In this document: one piece after another, positions 1 through 5,134 of the stretch
Layout: every line of letters begins with the position of its first letter
Numbering within the stretch: the stretch's first letter is position 1
NCBI GenBank assembly: GCA_023416175.1
Contig: JAEZIE010000147.1
Span: 1 to 5,834 of the forward strand
Reading direction: 5' to 3'
Length of the DNA: 5,834 nucleotides
Origin: Bacillota bacterium
GTDB lineage: Bacteria; Bacillota; Clostridia; Christensenellales; CAG-138
Program-made: the position numbers and the translations under genes
The notes under the pieces: generated by a model
The model's database searches: none
What the model was told of the DNA's origin: nothing
Seen by the model: the letters and a program-made list of their open reading frames with translations, nothing else

Positions 1-1173
1 AACATGGCAAAGCCCGCGGTGCCCTTTGGCGGCAAGTACCGCATCATCGATTTCCCGCTCTCCAACTGCGTCAATTCGGATATCGACACCGTCGGCGTAT
101 TGACGCAATACCAGCCCCTTGAATTGAACTCCTACATCGGGAACGGCCAGCATTGGGACCTGGACCGCAACAATGGCGGCGTATTCGTGCTTCCGCCCTA
201 TGTCAAGGGAAAAGGCGGGCAGTGGTATTCCGGCACCGCCAACGCCATCTACCAAAATCAGATGTTTGTGGACCAGTACGATCCCAAGTATGTGCTCATC
301 CTCTCCGGCGATCATATCTACAAAATGGATTACAACGCCATGCTCGATTACCACAAGCGGCAAAAGGCGGGCTGCACCATCGCGGTGTTCCAGGTGCCGA
401 TATCCGAGGCGCACCGCTTTGGCATCATGAACGCGGATGAGGCCGGCCGCGTCGTTTCCTTCGACGAAAAGCCCAAGGAGCCCAAGAGTGATCTTGCGAG
501 CATGGGCGTATATATATTCGACTGGCCGCTGCTGAAGAAATACATGCAGGCGGACGCGGAAGATGCGGCTTCCGAAAATGACTTCGGGCAGAACATCATC
601 CCCGCTATGCTCAAGCAAGGCGAGCGCATGTATGCCTACGCCTTCCACGGGTACTGGAAGGACGTTGGGACCATTGGCTCGCTCTGGGCCGCGAACATGG
701 ACCTTCTGGAGGAGCCGCCGCTTCTGGATCTTTACGATCCTGCCTGGCGCATCTACAGCCGAAACCCCATCCAGCCGCCGCACTATGTTTCTCCCGACGC
801 CAAAGTGGAGCGGAGTCTTGTTACCGAAGGGTGCGAGGTCTACGGGCGCGTACAGCACAGCGTGCTTTTTGCAGGCGCTTATGTCGCGGAGGGCGCCGAG
901 GTGTACGACAGCGTCATTATGCCCGGGGCGCGGATCCATGCGGGCGCGAAGGTGCATAAGGCAATCATCGACGAGCGCGCCGTCATCGGCCGGAACTGTA
1001 TCGTGGGGGATACGCTCCGGGAAGGTGTAACGGTGGACAATTCTCTCACCGGGGATATCACGCTTGTCGGCTACGATATGTCCATTCCCGATTATGCCTC
1101 CCTGCCGCGCGGCATGGTGGCCACCCGCGAAACGCTCGGGTATCTGTACAAAAAGGGAGGGGACGCGCTATGA
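1..1173 (+). CDS. glgC: Glucose-1-phosphate adenylyltransferase (ADP-glucose pyrophosphorylase), 5'-truncated by window edge
   Basis: Makes ADP-glucose and pyrophosphate from ATP and glucose-1-phosphate in the cytoplasm, the committed step of glycogen synthesis. The frame is already open at base 1 (Asn, then the Met at 4). The family's N-terminal nucleotide-binding loop (GGxGxRL type) is absent, so the true start lies upstream and about 25 residues are missing. Counting the Met at base 4 as 1, visible family motifs are GGKYRIIDFPLSNCVNS near the start, WYSGTANAIYQN (about 76-87), LSGDHIYKMDY with the expected catalytic Asp at 103, FDEKPK (sugar-phosphate-binding Lys) and HGYWKDVGT. From about 260 to 340 hexapeptide-like repeats form the left-handed beta-helix typical of GlgC. 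The TGA stop lies inside an ATGA overlap with glgD, indicating one operon with translational coupling. All expected catalytic residues in the visible part are intact. Family assignment is very secure. Confidence 0.97.
   Translation, partial: NMAKPAVPFGGKYRIIDFPLSNCVNSDIDTVGVLTQYQPLELNSYIGNGQHWDLDRNNGGVFVLPPYVKGKGGQWYSGTANAIYQNQMFVDQYDPKYVLILSGDHIYKMDYNAMLDYHKRQKAGCTIAVFQVPISEAHRFGIMNADEAGRVVSFDEKPKEPKSDLASMGVYIFDWPLLKKYMQADAEDAASENDFGQNIIPAMLKQGERMYAYAFHGYWKDVGTIGSLWAANMDLLEEPPLLDLYDPAWRIYSRNPIQPPHYVSPDAKVERSLVTEGCEVYGRVQHSVLFAGAYVAEGAEVYDSVIMPGARIHAGAKVHKAIIDERAVIGRNCIVGDTLREGVTVDNSLTGDITLVGYDMSIPDYASLPRGMVATRETLGYLYKKGGDAL
1155..1173 (+). promoter_or_regulatory. glgD ribosome binding site and 4-base ATGA overlap with glgC
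   Basis: A purine-rich Shine-Dalgarno sequence, GGGAGGGG (1155-1162), lies inside the last codons of glgC, 7 bases before the glgD ATG at 1170. The glgC TGA (1171-1173) overlaps that ATG. This fixes the glgD start and suggests translational coupling, so that the two subunits are made together. Confidence 0.85.
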
Positions 1174-2297
1174 TTTCCAACGCATTCGGCATCATCTATA
1201 CCGGCGACAACGATAACATGCGCTTAAAAGACCTCACTTACTCCCGTTCCGTCGCCGCCGTCCCCTACGGCGGGCGCTACCGCTGCATCGATTTTATCAT
1301 GAGCTGCATGGTCAACTCCGGGCTAACCAACATCGGCCTCATTACGCAGAAGAACTACCATTCGCTCATGGACCACTTAGGCTCCGGCAAGGAATGGGAC
1401 CTGGACAGAAAACGTGACGGCTTGTTTATGCTCCCACCCTTTGTCACCCGGGACAACGTGGGCTTATATCGCGGCACGGTAGAGGCGCTCAAAAGCGTTT
1501 CCGGCTATATCCGAAGGAGCACGCAGCGTTATGTCATCCTCTCGGGCAGCTATACCATATTCAATACCACCTTCCACGAGATGCTTGAACAGCATGTGGA
1601 AACGGGCGCGGATATCACCATTATGTACAACGATGTCGAAGGCTCCGATGCTGAGGGACAGTATGAGGATCTGCGCCTGATGCTCGATGACCGCAACCGA
1701 ATAACGGATATGGAATATAACCCCTACCGCCCCTCCTGGCCGCACAAAAGCTGCGATGTGGTGCTGATGGAAAAGACGCTGCTGGAGTACCTGGTGGAGG
1801 AAGCGTGTGCCCATGGCCTGTATGATTTTTCGCAGGACATCCTGATGCGCAACATTCACAAGTTGCGTATATTCGGCTATCGGTATGATGGATACGTGGC
1901 CCGGCTCAACTCGCCCAATTCCTTCTTTGCTGCCAATATGGCGCTGTTGCAAAAAGATGTGCGGCAGGATCTCTTTAACGCCGAGCACCCCGTCTATACC
2001 AAGGTAAAGGACGAAGTGCCCGCCAAGTACGGCCCCCGCGCCAATGCAAAAAACTCCATCGTGGCCGACGGCTGCGTGGTGGAGGGGGAAATCGAAAACT
2101 GTGTGCTCTTCCGCGGCGTATATGTGGCCGAGGGTGCAAAACTCAAGAACAGCATCGTGATGCAGTCCGCCCAGGTGCAGGAAAACAGCGAGCTCTCCTA
2201 CGCCGTGCTCGATAAATCCGTCATCGTCAAGCGCGGGAGGCGGATCAGCGGGTATGAAAGCTTCCCGGTGATTTTGCGCAAAGGCAGCGTGGTCTAG
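1170..2297 (+). CDS. glgD: GlgD-type glucose-1-phosphate adenylyltransferase paralogue, probable non-catalytic regulatory subunit
   Basis: A 375-residue paralogue of GlgC encoded directly after it. In Bacillota such as Geobacillus, GlgD is known to form a heteromeric complex with GlgC and raise its activity while having little activity alone. The fold is recognisable throughout: VPYGGRYRCIDF near residue 30, KEWDLDRKRDGLFMLPPF near 70-90, GTVEAL, and a C-terminal beta-helix (about 295-362) whose VLFRGVYVAEGA stretch parallels the VLFAGAYVAEGA of the upstream GlgC. Catalytic signatures are degraded. The N-terminal nucleotide loop is replaced by a YTGDNDNMRLKDLTYSRS stretch, the LSGDHIYKMDY motif reads LSGSYTIFNTT (Ser127 in place of the catalytic Asp), and the DEKP lysine motif reads MEYNP. 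These changes support a regulatory or structural role. The ATG overlaps the glgC stop, so the pair is co-translated. The alternative, a weakly active enzyme, is unlikely given the Asp loss. Confidence 0.94.
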   Translation: MISNAFGIIYTGDNDNMRLKDLTYSRSVAAVPYGGRYRCIDFIMSCMVNSGLTNIGLITQKNYHSLMDHLGSGKEWDLDRKRDGLFMLPPFVTRDNVGLYRGTVEALKSVSGYIRRSTQRYVILSGSYTIFNTTFHEMLEQHVETGADITIMYNDVEGSDAEGQYEDLRLMLDDRNRITDMEYNPYRPSWPHKSCDVVLMEKTLLEYLVEEACAHGLYDFSQDILMRNIHKLRIFGYRYDGYVARLNSPNSFFAANMALLQKDVRQDLFNAEHPVYTKVKDEVPAKYGPRANAKNSIVADGCVVEGEIENCVLFRGVYVAEGAKLKNSIVMQSAQVQENSELSYAVLDKSVIVKRGRRISGYESFPVILRKGSVV

Positions 2298-2325
2298 TTT
2301 GCAGGGGAATGGCCAAAACCACTAT

Positions 2326-2355
2326 ACAACAAAAGGCCGCCCATACAGGGCGGCC
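2326..2355 (-). terminator. Terminator-like hairpin facing the minus strand
   Basis: Read on the minus strand, a perfect 8-base GC-only stem GGCCGCCC/GGGCGGCC with a 5-base loop (2335-2355) is followed directly by TTTTGTTGT, the form of an intrinsic terminator. On the + strand it is preceded by A's and not followed by a T-run, so it should not stop glgD transcripts efficiently. No minus-strand gene that needs it is visible, which makes it more likely to be one end of the repeat block. Confidence 0.5.
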
Positions 2356-2473
2356 CAGAATATAAATGAGCCTGCATAATAGGTTTCAAGGTATCGGCGC
2401 TTTAGCGCGCCGCGTCCTTGGCGGGAGACGCCTCGGACACTTGGCCTGCGGGCCGTCGCGATTGATTTTTGCT

Positions 2474-2496
2474 TTGGGGAAACTACGTTTCCCCAA
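2474..2496. other. Perfect 10-base-pair hairpin inside the intergenic block
   Basis: TTGGGGAAAC (2474-2483) pairs perfectly with GTTTCCCCAA (2487-2496) across a 3-base TAC loop. There is no T-tract on either side in the right place, so it is not an intrinsic terminator. It is the longest perfect stem in the window and probably a core structural part of the repeat. Function unknown. Confidence 0.6.
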
Positions 2497-2631
2497 CCCC
2501 CTTCCTTAAGAGCGTCCGTACTCAAGGGGCGCGGGGGGGGGCGGAGCCCTCCCGCTATATAATAAAAAAATCTATCGTCGCCGCTGTAGGCGGCGATACC
2601 CTATGAAGATACAAAGCATGCATGCATTGAG

Positions 2632-2654
2632 GCCGCCTGTACAGGACGGCTTTT
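2632..2654 (+). terminator. Probable intrinsic terminator of the glgCD transcript / right end of the repeat block
   Basis: GCCG-CCTG pairs with CAGG-a-CGGC (2632-2650, one bulged A), followed by TTTT at 2651-2654. The T-run is short, so termination may be partial. It sits just before the promoter at 2662, where a + strand terminator would separate glgCD from the zinc-ribbon gene. A 7-base direct repeat TGCATTG flanks it (2623-2629 and 2654-2660), possibly by chance. Confidence 0.55.
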
Positions 2655-2661
2655 GCATTGC

Positions 2662-2690
2662 TTGACTTTTTTTAAAGTACAGTATTAAAT
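2662..2690 (+). promoter_or_regulatory. Predicted sigma-A-type promoter for the zinc-ribbon membrane protein gene
   Basis: The -35 is TTGACT (2662-2667, 5 of 6 to consensus) and the -10 is TTAAAT (2685-2690, 4 of 6), with an ideal 17-base spacer that is T/A-rich. Transcription would begin near 2697, leaving a leader of about 34 bases before the ATG at 2731. Its position directly after the terminator-like hairpin supports an independent transcription unit. Confidence 0.55.
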
Positions 2691-2730
2691 GAAGCGTGTA
2701 CGACAAAACTGAGGAAGAGGAAAGGCATAT

Positions 2731-3207
2731 ATGGCAAAGAAAGGCATCCAAAACAACTGCCCGTACTGCGGCAAGACGATACGCGTCAAACGTTACAAAG
2801 CGGAGCATGCCTATGGCTCGCCGGTTCGTGCGTGCGAGTTTTGCAAGAAGACATATATGGACCGCTACTACCGTGAGCTTGCATTGGAGGACCCAAACAA
2901 GCTGGATCGCAGGAGAATTGCCCCCAAAAACTTTGGCATGCTGCTGTTTGGCGCATTGATCATATTGCTTGGCATTTTTCTTTTTCCCGAAGCAAAAGAC
3001 ATCATGATCAAGGTGCTTTTGATAGCGCTGGGCGGGCTTTTGACACTAAGTGCCGCATGGGTACTGGTCACGGAATTCAGGACCTACGACGCGCGCATGA
3101 AGTTCTTTGAGGAGGAGCGGGCTGAATCTGAAAAGAGACTGTCCGACCCCGAATACGCGCAAAAACTGAAAAATGCGGGCTTCCGCGTACCGGAAAGGTA
3201 TCTTTAA
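2731..3207 (+). CDS. Unrecognised zinc-ribbon protein with two membrane segments
   Basis: A 158-residue protein I do not recognise. Residues 1-40 hold a treble-clef or zinc-ribbon-like set of four cysteines, CPYC (Cys10, Cys13) and CEFC (Cys35, Cys38), in a Lys/Arg-rich setting. Residues about 68-86 (FGMLLFGALIILLGIFLF) and 91-113 are hydrophobic and predicted to form a membrane hairpin with a very short PEAKD outer loop, leaving both ends in the cytoplasm. After residue 115 comes a charged, probably helical tail (EEERAESEKR) ending in DPEYAQKLKNAGFRVPERYL. The start is supported by AGGAAAGG at about 2718-2725, five bases before the ATG, and by the upstream promoter. It lies between glgD and glgA but appears separately transcribed, so a glycogen role is only positional. 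Possible roles such as membrane-tethered nucleic-acid or protein binding are speculation. There is no signal peptide and no enzyme motif. Confidence 0.85.
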   Translation: MAKKGIQNNCPYCGKTIRVKRYKAEHAYGSPVRACEFCKKTYMDRYYRELALEDPNKLDRRRIAPKNFGMLLFGALIILLGIFLFPEAKDIMIKVLLIALGGLLTLSAAWVLVTEFRTYDARMKFFEEERAESEKRLSDPEYAQKLKNAGFRVPERYL

Positions 3208-3251
3208 CCTCTCATGAAACTGGCGCTTTCCCCACACCATATAGATAGACT

Positions 3252-3289
3252 TTACCCGACTTTTATGCCATAGTAATAAAAAAGGGTAA
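3252..3289. other. AT-rich interrupted stem-loop after the zinc-ribbon gene
   Basis: TTACCC (3252-3257) pairs with GGGTAA (3284-3289), and inside it TTTTAT (3261-3266) pairs with ATAAAA (3276-3281). The two helices are separated by a small internal loop and capped by a 9-base loop. There is no T-run after it on the + strand, so it is not a standard terminator in that direction. It could be a mRNA 3'-end structure or part of the adjacent repeat. Confidence 0.4.
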
Positions 3290-3336
3290 TTGCTCCTCAA
3301 ACTAAATATGGCTTGTTGACGTCCAGTTGTGCGCCC

Positions 3337-3403
3337 GGCTTTGTCACAAAGCCTCGCCGAACCTCCAGTTCGGCTGCGTTTTGTTTCGCGCCGGACACAA
3401 AAC
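3337..3403. repeat. Second hairpin cluster, candidate dispersed intergenic repeat
   Basis: Three consecutive stems lie in 67 bases: GGCTTTG/CAAAGCC (3337-3343/3347-3353), GCCGAAC/GTTCGGC (3356-3362/3368-3374) and GTTTTGT/ACAAAAC (3378-3384/3397-3403). All are perfect 7-base pairings. The region has no coding role. I associate similar sequence from memory with repeated intergenic elements in gut Clostridia, unverified. It is distinct in sequence from the block at 2331-2654. Confidence 0.45.
3356..3386 (+). terminator. Possible intrinsic terminator of the zinc-ribbon gene
   Basis: A perfect 7-base stem GCCGAAC/GTTCGGC with a 5-base loop (3356-3374) is followed after TGCG by TTTTGTTT (3379-3386). 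The four-base gap before the T-run weakens it. Because the T-run also belongs to a competing GTTTTGT/ACAAAAC stem, termination may be inefficient or the hairpin may belong only to a repeat. Confidence 0.4.
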
Positions 3404-3431
3404 TTGCCGCCAATCCTGCGCAATATTTAAT
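3404..3431 (+). promoter_or_regulatory. Weak promoter candidate for glgA
   Basis: TTGCCG (3404-3409, 4 of 6 to the -35 consensus) and TTTAAT (3426-3431, 5 of 6 to the -10) are separated by 16 bases. The -10 falls in the only AT-rich patch between the hairpin cluster and glgA. The start site would be near 3438, giving a leader of about 38 bases. The -35 is poor, so an activator or read-through from upstream is possible. Confidence 0.3.
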
Positions 3432-3475
3432 TGTCGGATCAATGTCATAACTGAATTTGCCTGTGGGAGGAACCT

Positions 3476-4975
3476 ATGAAACTTCTTTTTGCGGCATCGG
3501 AAGCCGTACCCTTTGTCAAGACGGGCGGCCTGGCGGATGTCGCGGGCACATTGCCTGCGGCGCTTGCAAAGGCGGGGGTGGATGCCCGCGTCATATTGCC
3601 CAAGTACCGTGATATCGATCCCAAGTGGAAAGCGCAGATGACGCACGTTGCCGATTTTTATGTGACGATGGGCTGGCGCAGGCAATACTGCGGGCTCGAG
3701 AGCATCGTATTAGAGGACGTCATCTATTATTTTGTAGACAACGAATTCTATTTCTCGCGGGATAGCGTATATGGCAACGGTCAGGAGGAAGGGGAGCGGT
3801 TCGGATTCTTTTGCCGCGCGGTGCTCGAAGCCCTGCCGCATATCGGCTTTTTTCCGGACGTGCTGCACTGCAACGATTGGCAGACAGGGCTAATCCCCAC
3901 GCTGTTAAAGCTCCAGTACATGCATCTGCCGCAATATAGCCACATCCGCACGCTGTTTACCATACACAACCTTAAGTTTCAGGGCGTATTCGAATGGGGT
4001 CAGATCGATGAGCTGTTCGGCTTGGGCGCAAAATACTACACACCGGATTATCTGGAGTTTTACGGCGGAATCAGCTTTATGAAGGGCGGCATCGTGTTCT
4101 CGGACCGCATCAGTACCGTCAGCCCCAGCTATGCAAGCGAGATCCAGTCCCCCTATTACGGGGAGCGGCTGGACGGGCTTTTACGCATGCGCGTGCATCA
4201 GATGAGTGGGATATTAAACGGCATCGATTACGATATCTGGAACCCCGCTAAGGATAAGACGATCATCGAAAACTACGATATGGAGCACCTTGCGGGCAAG
4301 GCCGCCTGCAAGGCAGCGCTGCAAAAAGAATTTGGCCTGCCGGAGGAGGATGTGGCAGTCGTCGCCATCGTATCCCGCCTGACAGAGCAAAAGGGCCTGG
4401 ATTTACTGGAGCGCGTACTCGACGACATCATGAAACAACCCATACAGCTCATCGTCATAGGCCAGGGGGAAACGCATTACCACGAGATGTTCCTCTGGGC
4501 GCAGTGGCGCTACAAGGGCAAGGTTGCAGCCAAGTTTGAATACAACGAACCTCTGGCGCACCGCGTGTACGCGGGAGCGGACATGTTTTTGATGCCCTCC
4601 CGGTTTGAACCCTGCGGGCTTTCGCAGCTGATTGCCCTGCGTTACGGCACGGTACCTATCGTGCGGGAAACGGGGGGATTGCGGGATACGGTGGAGTCCT
4701 ATAATAAATATACGGATGAAGGCACCGGCTTCTCCTTCTCCAATTACAACGCGCATGAAATGCTCTTTACGCTTGAGCGCGCGGTGCAGTATTATCTGGA
4801 TCATAAACTGTGGGTGCGGCTCATGCAGCGCGGCATGGCGGTGGATTTCGGCTGGGACCGCTCGGCGGCAAAATATCAGGCGTTGTATCATGAAATGCAG
4901 GGTATCCCTCAAGGCCGAAGCAATCGCGCGTATATCGCGGAGGACGGGTTGAAAAATTCCGACCCGGCGCTCTAA
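3476..4975 (+). CDS. glgA: Glycogen synthase, ADP-glucose type (GT5 family)
   Basis: Transfers glucose from ADP-glucose to the non-reducing end of an alpha-1,4-glucan, the elongation step after GlgC/GlgD. The 499-residue length is somewhat above the roughly 475-480 usual for bacterial GlgA, with an extra tail at the C-terminus. The ADP-glucose-binding KTGGLADV is at 15-22, as expected for GT5. Further motifs are HCNDWQTGLIP (about 131-141), HNLKFQGVF with His164, the linker signature NGIDYDIWNP (about 248-257), SRLTEQKGLDLL with Arg301 and Lys306, and FEPCGLSQLIALRYGTVPIV with the catalytic-region Glu378. These match the E. coli landmarks His161, Arg300, Lys305 and Glu377 with a shift of only 1-3. 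A strong GGGAGG ribosome site five bases upstream fixes the start. Both Rossmann-like domains are complete, with no frameshift. It is functionally linked to glgC/glgD but separated from them by the zinc-ribbon gene and two hairpin regions. Confidence 0.97.
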   Translation: MKLLFAASEAVPFVKTGGLADVAGTLPAALAKAGVDARVILPKYRDIDPKWKAQMTHVADFYVTMGWRRQYCGLESIVLEDVIYYFVDNEFYFSRDSVYGNGQEEGERFGFFCRAVLEALPHIGFFPDVLHCNDWQTGLIPTLLKLQYMHLPQYSHIRTLFTIHNLKFQGVFEWGQIDELFGLGAKYYTPDYLEFYGGISFMKGGIVFSDRISTVSPSYASEIQSPYYGERLDGLLRMRVHQMSGILNGIDYDIWNPAKDKTIIENYDMEHLAGKAACKAALQKEFGLPEEDVAVVAIVSRLTEQKGLDLLERVLDDIMKQPIQLIVIGQGETHYHEMFLWAQWRYKGKVAAKFEYNEPLAHRVYAGADMFLMPSRFEPCGLSQLIALRYGTVPIVRETGGLRDTVESYNKYTDEGTGFSFSNYNAHEMLFTLERAVQYYLDHKLWVRLMQRGMAVDFGWDRSAAKYQALYHEMQGIPQGRSNRAYIAEDGLKNSDPAL

Positions 4976-4996
4976 GCGAAGGCTGTCGAATAAACA

Positions 4997-5025
4997 TTGC
5001 AGGTTGGCCTCCGATTTGCTATCAT
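4997..5025 (+). promoter_or_regulatory. Predicted extended -10 promoter for the LCP gene
   Basis: TATCAT (5020-5025, 5 of 6 to the -10 consensus) is preceded by TGC, an extended -10 TGN element (5017-5019). A poor -35, TTGCAG (4997-5002, 3 of 6), lies 17 bases upstream. The extended element can compensate for the weak -35. Transcription would start near 5032, about 100 bases before the ATG at 5135. Confidence 0.45.
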
Positions 5026-5048
5026 TCACTCATACACGGTGAATGGTA
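5020..5048. promoter_or_regulatory. Candidate operator: 10-base inverted repeat over the predicted -10 and start site
   Basis: TATCATTCAC (5020-5029) and GTGAATGGTA (5039-5048) are inverted copies with one mismatch, separated by 9 bases. The left arm coincides with the predicted -10 and the expected start site falls in the spacer. Because part of it would lie upstream of the transcript, a DNA-binding dimer site (repressor) is more likely than an RNA hairpin. The regulator is unknown. Confidence 0.45.
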
Positions 5049-5071
5049 CAAATAGGGGGCCCATCTATTTG
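5049..5071 (+). other. Leader hairpin upstream of the LCP gene
   Basis: CAAATAG (5049-5055) pairs perfectly with CTATTTG (5065-5071) across a 9-base loop. An overlapping alternative stem, GCCCA/TGGGC (5059-5063/5070-5074), cannot form at the same time. There is no T-run, so it is not a terminator. It may be a structured 5' leader; role unknown. Confidence 0.35.
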
Positions 5072-5134
5072 GGCGCCGTCGGTCGCAGCGCATTCCATGG
5101 AGATGGACGCGCGGCCAGTTGGAAGGACGAACAA

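Larger units (their letters stand above)
2331..2654. repeat. Hairpin-rich block bracketed by AAAA-hairpin and hairpin-TTTT ends; candidate MITE-like or dispersed intergenic repeat
   Basis: The left end is AAAA followed by a perfect 8-base stem, GGCCGCCC/GGGCGGCC (2335-2342/2348-2355). The right end is a GCCGCCTG/CAGG-a-CGGC hairpin (2632-2650) followed by TTTT. Each is close to the inverse of the other: about 14 of 20 core positions agree when the right end is reverse-complemented. Between them lie CGGCGC/GCGCCG (2395-2412), GTCC..GGCG/CGCC..GGAC (2414-2438), GGCC/GGCC (2443-2454), a perfect 10-base stem (2474-2496), a G9 run (2533-2541) and TCGCCGC/GCGGCGA (2578-2596). This density of structure without coding capacity fits a non-autonomous mobile or dispersed repeat. 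From memory, similar sequence (often mis-annotated as small proteins) is scattered in gut Clostridia genomes; I cannot verify that here. No obvious target-site duplication flanks it. It could instead be a degenerate set of terminators. Confidence 0.5.
2298..2730. other. 433-base intergenic region between glgD and the zinc-ribbon gene
   Basis: I see no credible protein gene here. The left part (2331-2654) is dense with perfect or near-perfect hairpins and looks like an inserted or dispersed repeat, annotated separately. The right part (2662-2730) holds a promoter and the ribosome binding site (AGGAAAGG, about 2718-2725) of the next gene. A minus-strand open frame over 2322-2525 begins with TTG, has no convincing ribosome binding site and reads straight through the hairpins, so I do not call it a gene. 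Confidence 0.8.
3208..3475. other. 268-base intergenic region between the zinc-ribbon gene and glgA
   Basis: No protein gene is supported. It holds an AT-rich interrupted stem (3252-3289), a cluster of GC-rich hairpins (3337-3403), a weak promoter candidate and the glgA ribosome binding site GGGAGG (3465-3470, five bases before the ATG). Minus-strand open frames crossing this region run into neighbouring genes antisense and look spurious. Confidence 0.75.

Noticed and set aside
4..6. ATG at base 4 as the start of glgC
   Set aside because: The frame is open at base 1, and the N-terminal nucleotide-binding loop expected in GlgC is missing. This Met is the internal one in the conserved NMAKPAVPFGGKYR stretch.
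1464..1988. Minus-strand open frame of 174 codons antisense to glgD
   Set aside because: It lies entirely inside glgD, with a His/Ile/Arg-rich composition typical of antisense translation and no domain.
2322..2525. Minus-strand open frame of 67 codons between glgD and the zinc-ribbon gene
   Set aside because: It has a TTG start without a convincing ribosome site, reads through several perfect hairpins and shows no domain. It resembles translations of intergenic repeats that are commonly mis-annotated as proteins.
2623..2660. TGCATTG direct repeat flanking the + strand terminator hairpin as a target-site duplication
   Set aside because: The 7-base repeat brackets only the hairpin and does not match the outer limits of the larger block. 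Chance is sufficient.
2572..2808. Minus-strand open frame of 78 codons
   Set aside because: It runs antisense into the zinc-ribbon gene and across its promoter, and the product has no coherent family signal.
3208..3475. Riboswitch upstream of glgA
   Set aside because: The hairpins do not match any riboswitch consensus I can recognise, and the structures look more like a repeat or terminator.
3344..3685. Minus-strand open frame crossing the glgA start and hairpin cluster
   Set aside because: It is antisense to the well-supported GlgA N-terminus, and its other end is repeat-like hairpin sequence.
4403..5029. Minus-strand open frame of 208 codons antisense to glgA
   Set aside because: It is almost wholly antisense to the conserved GlgA C-terminal domain. 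Long antisense frames are expected in GC-rich genes, and there is no recognisable motif.
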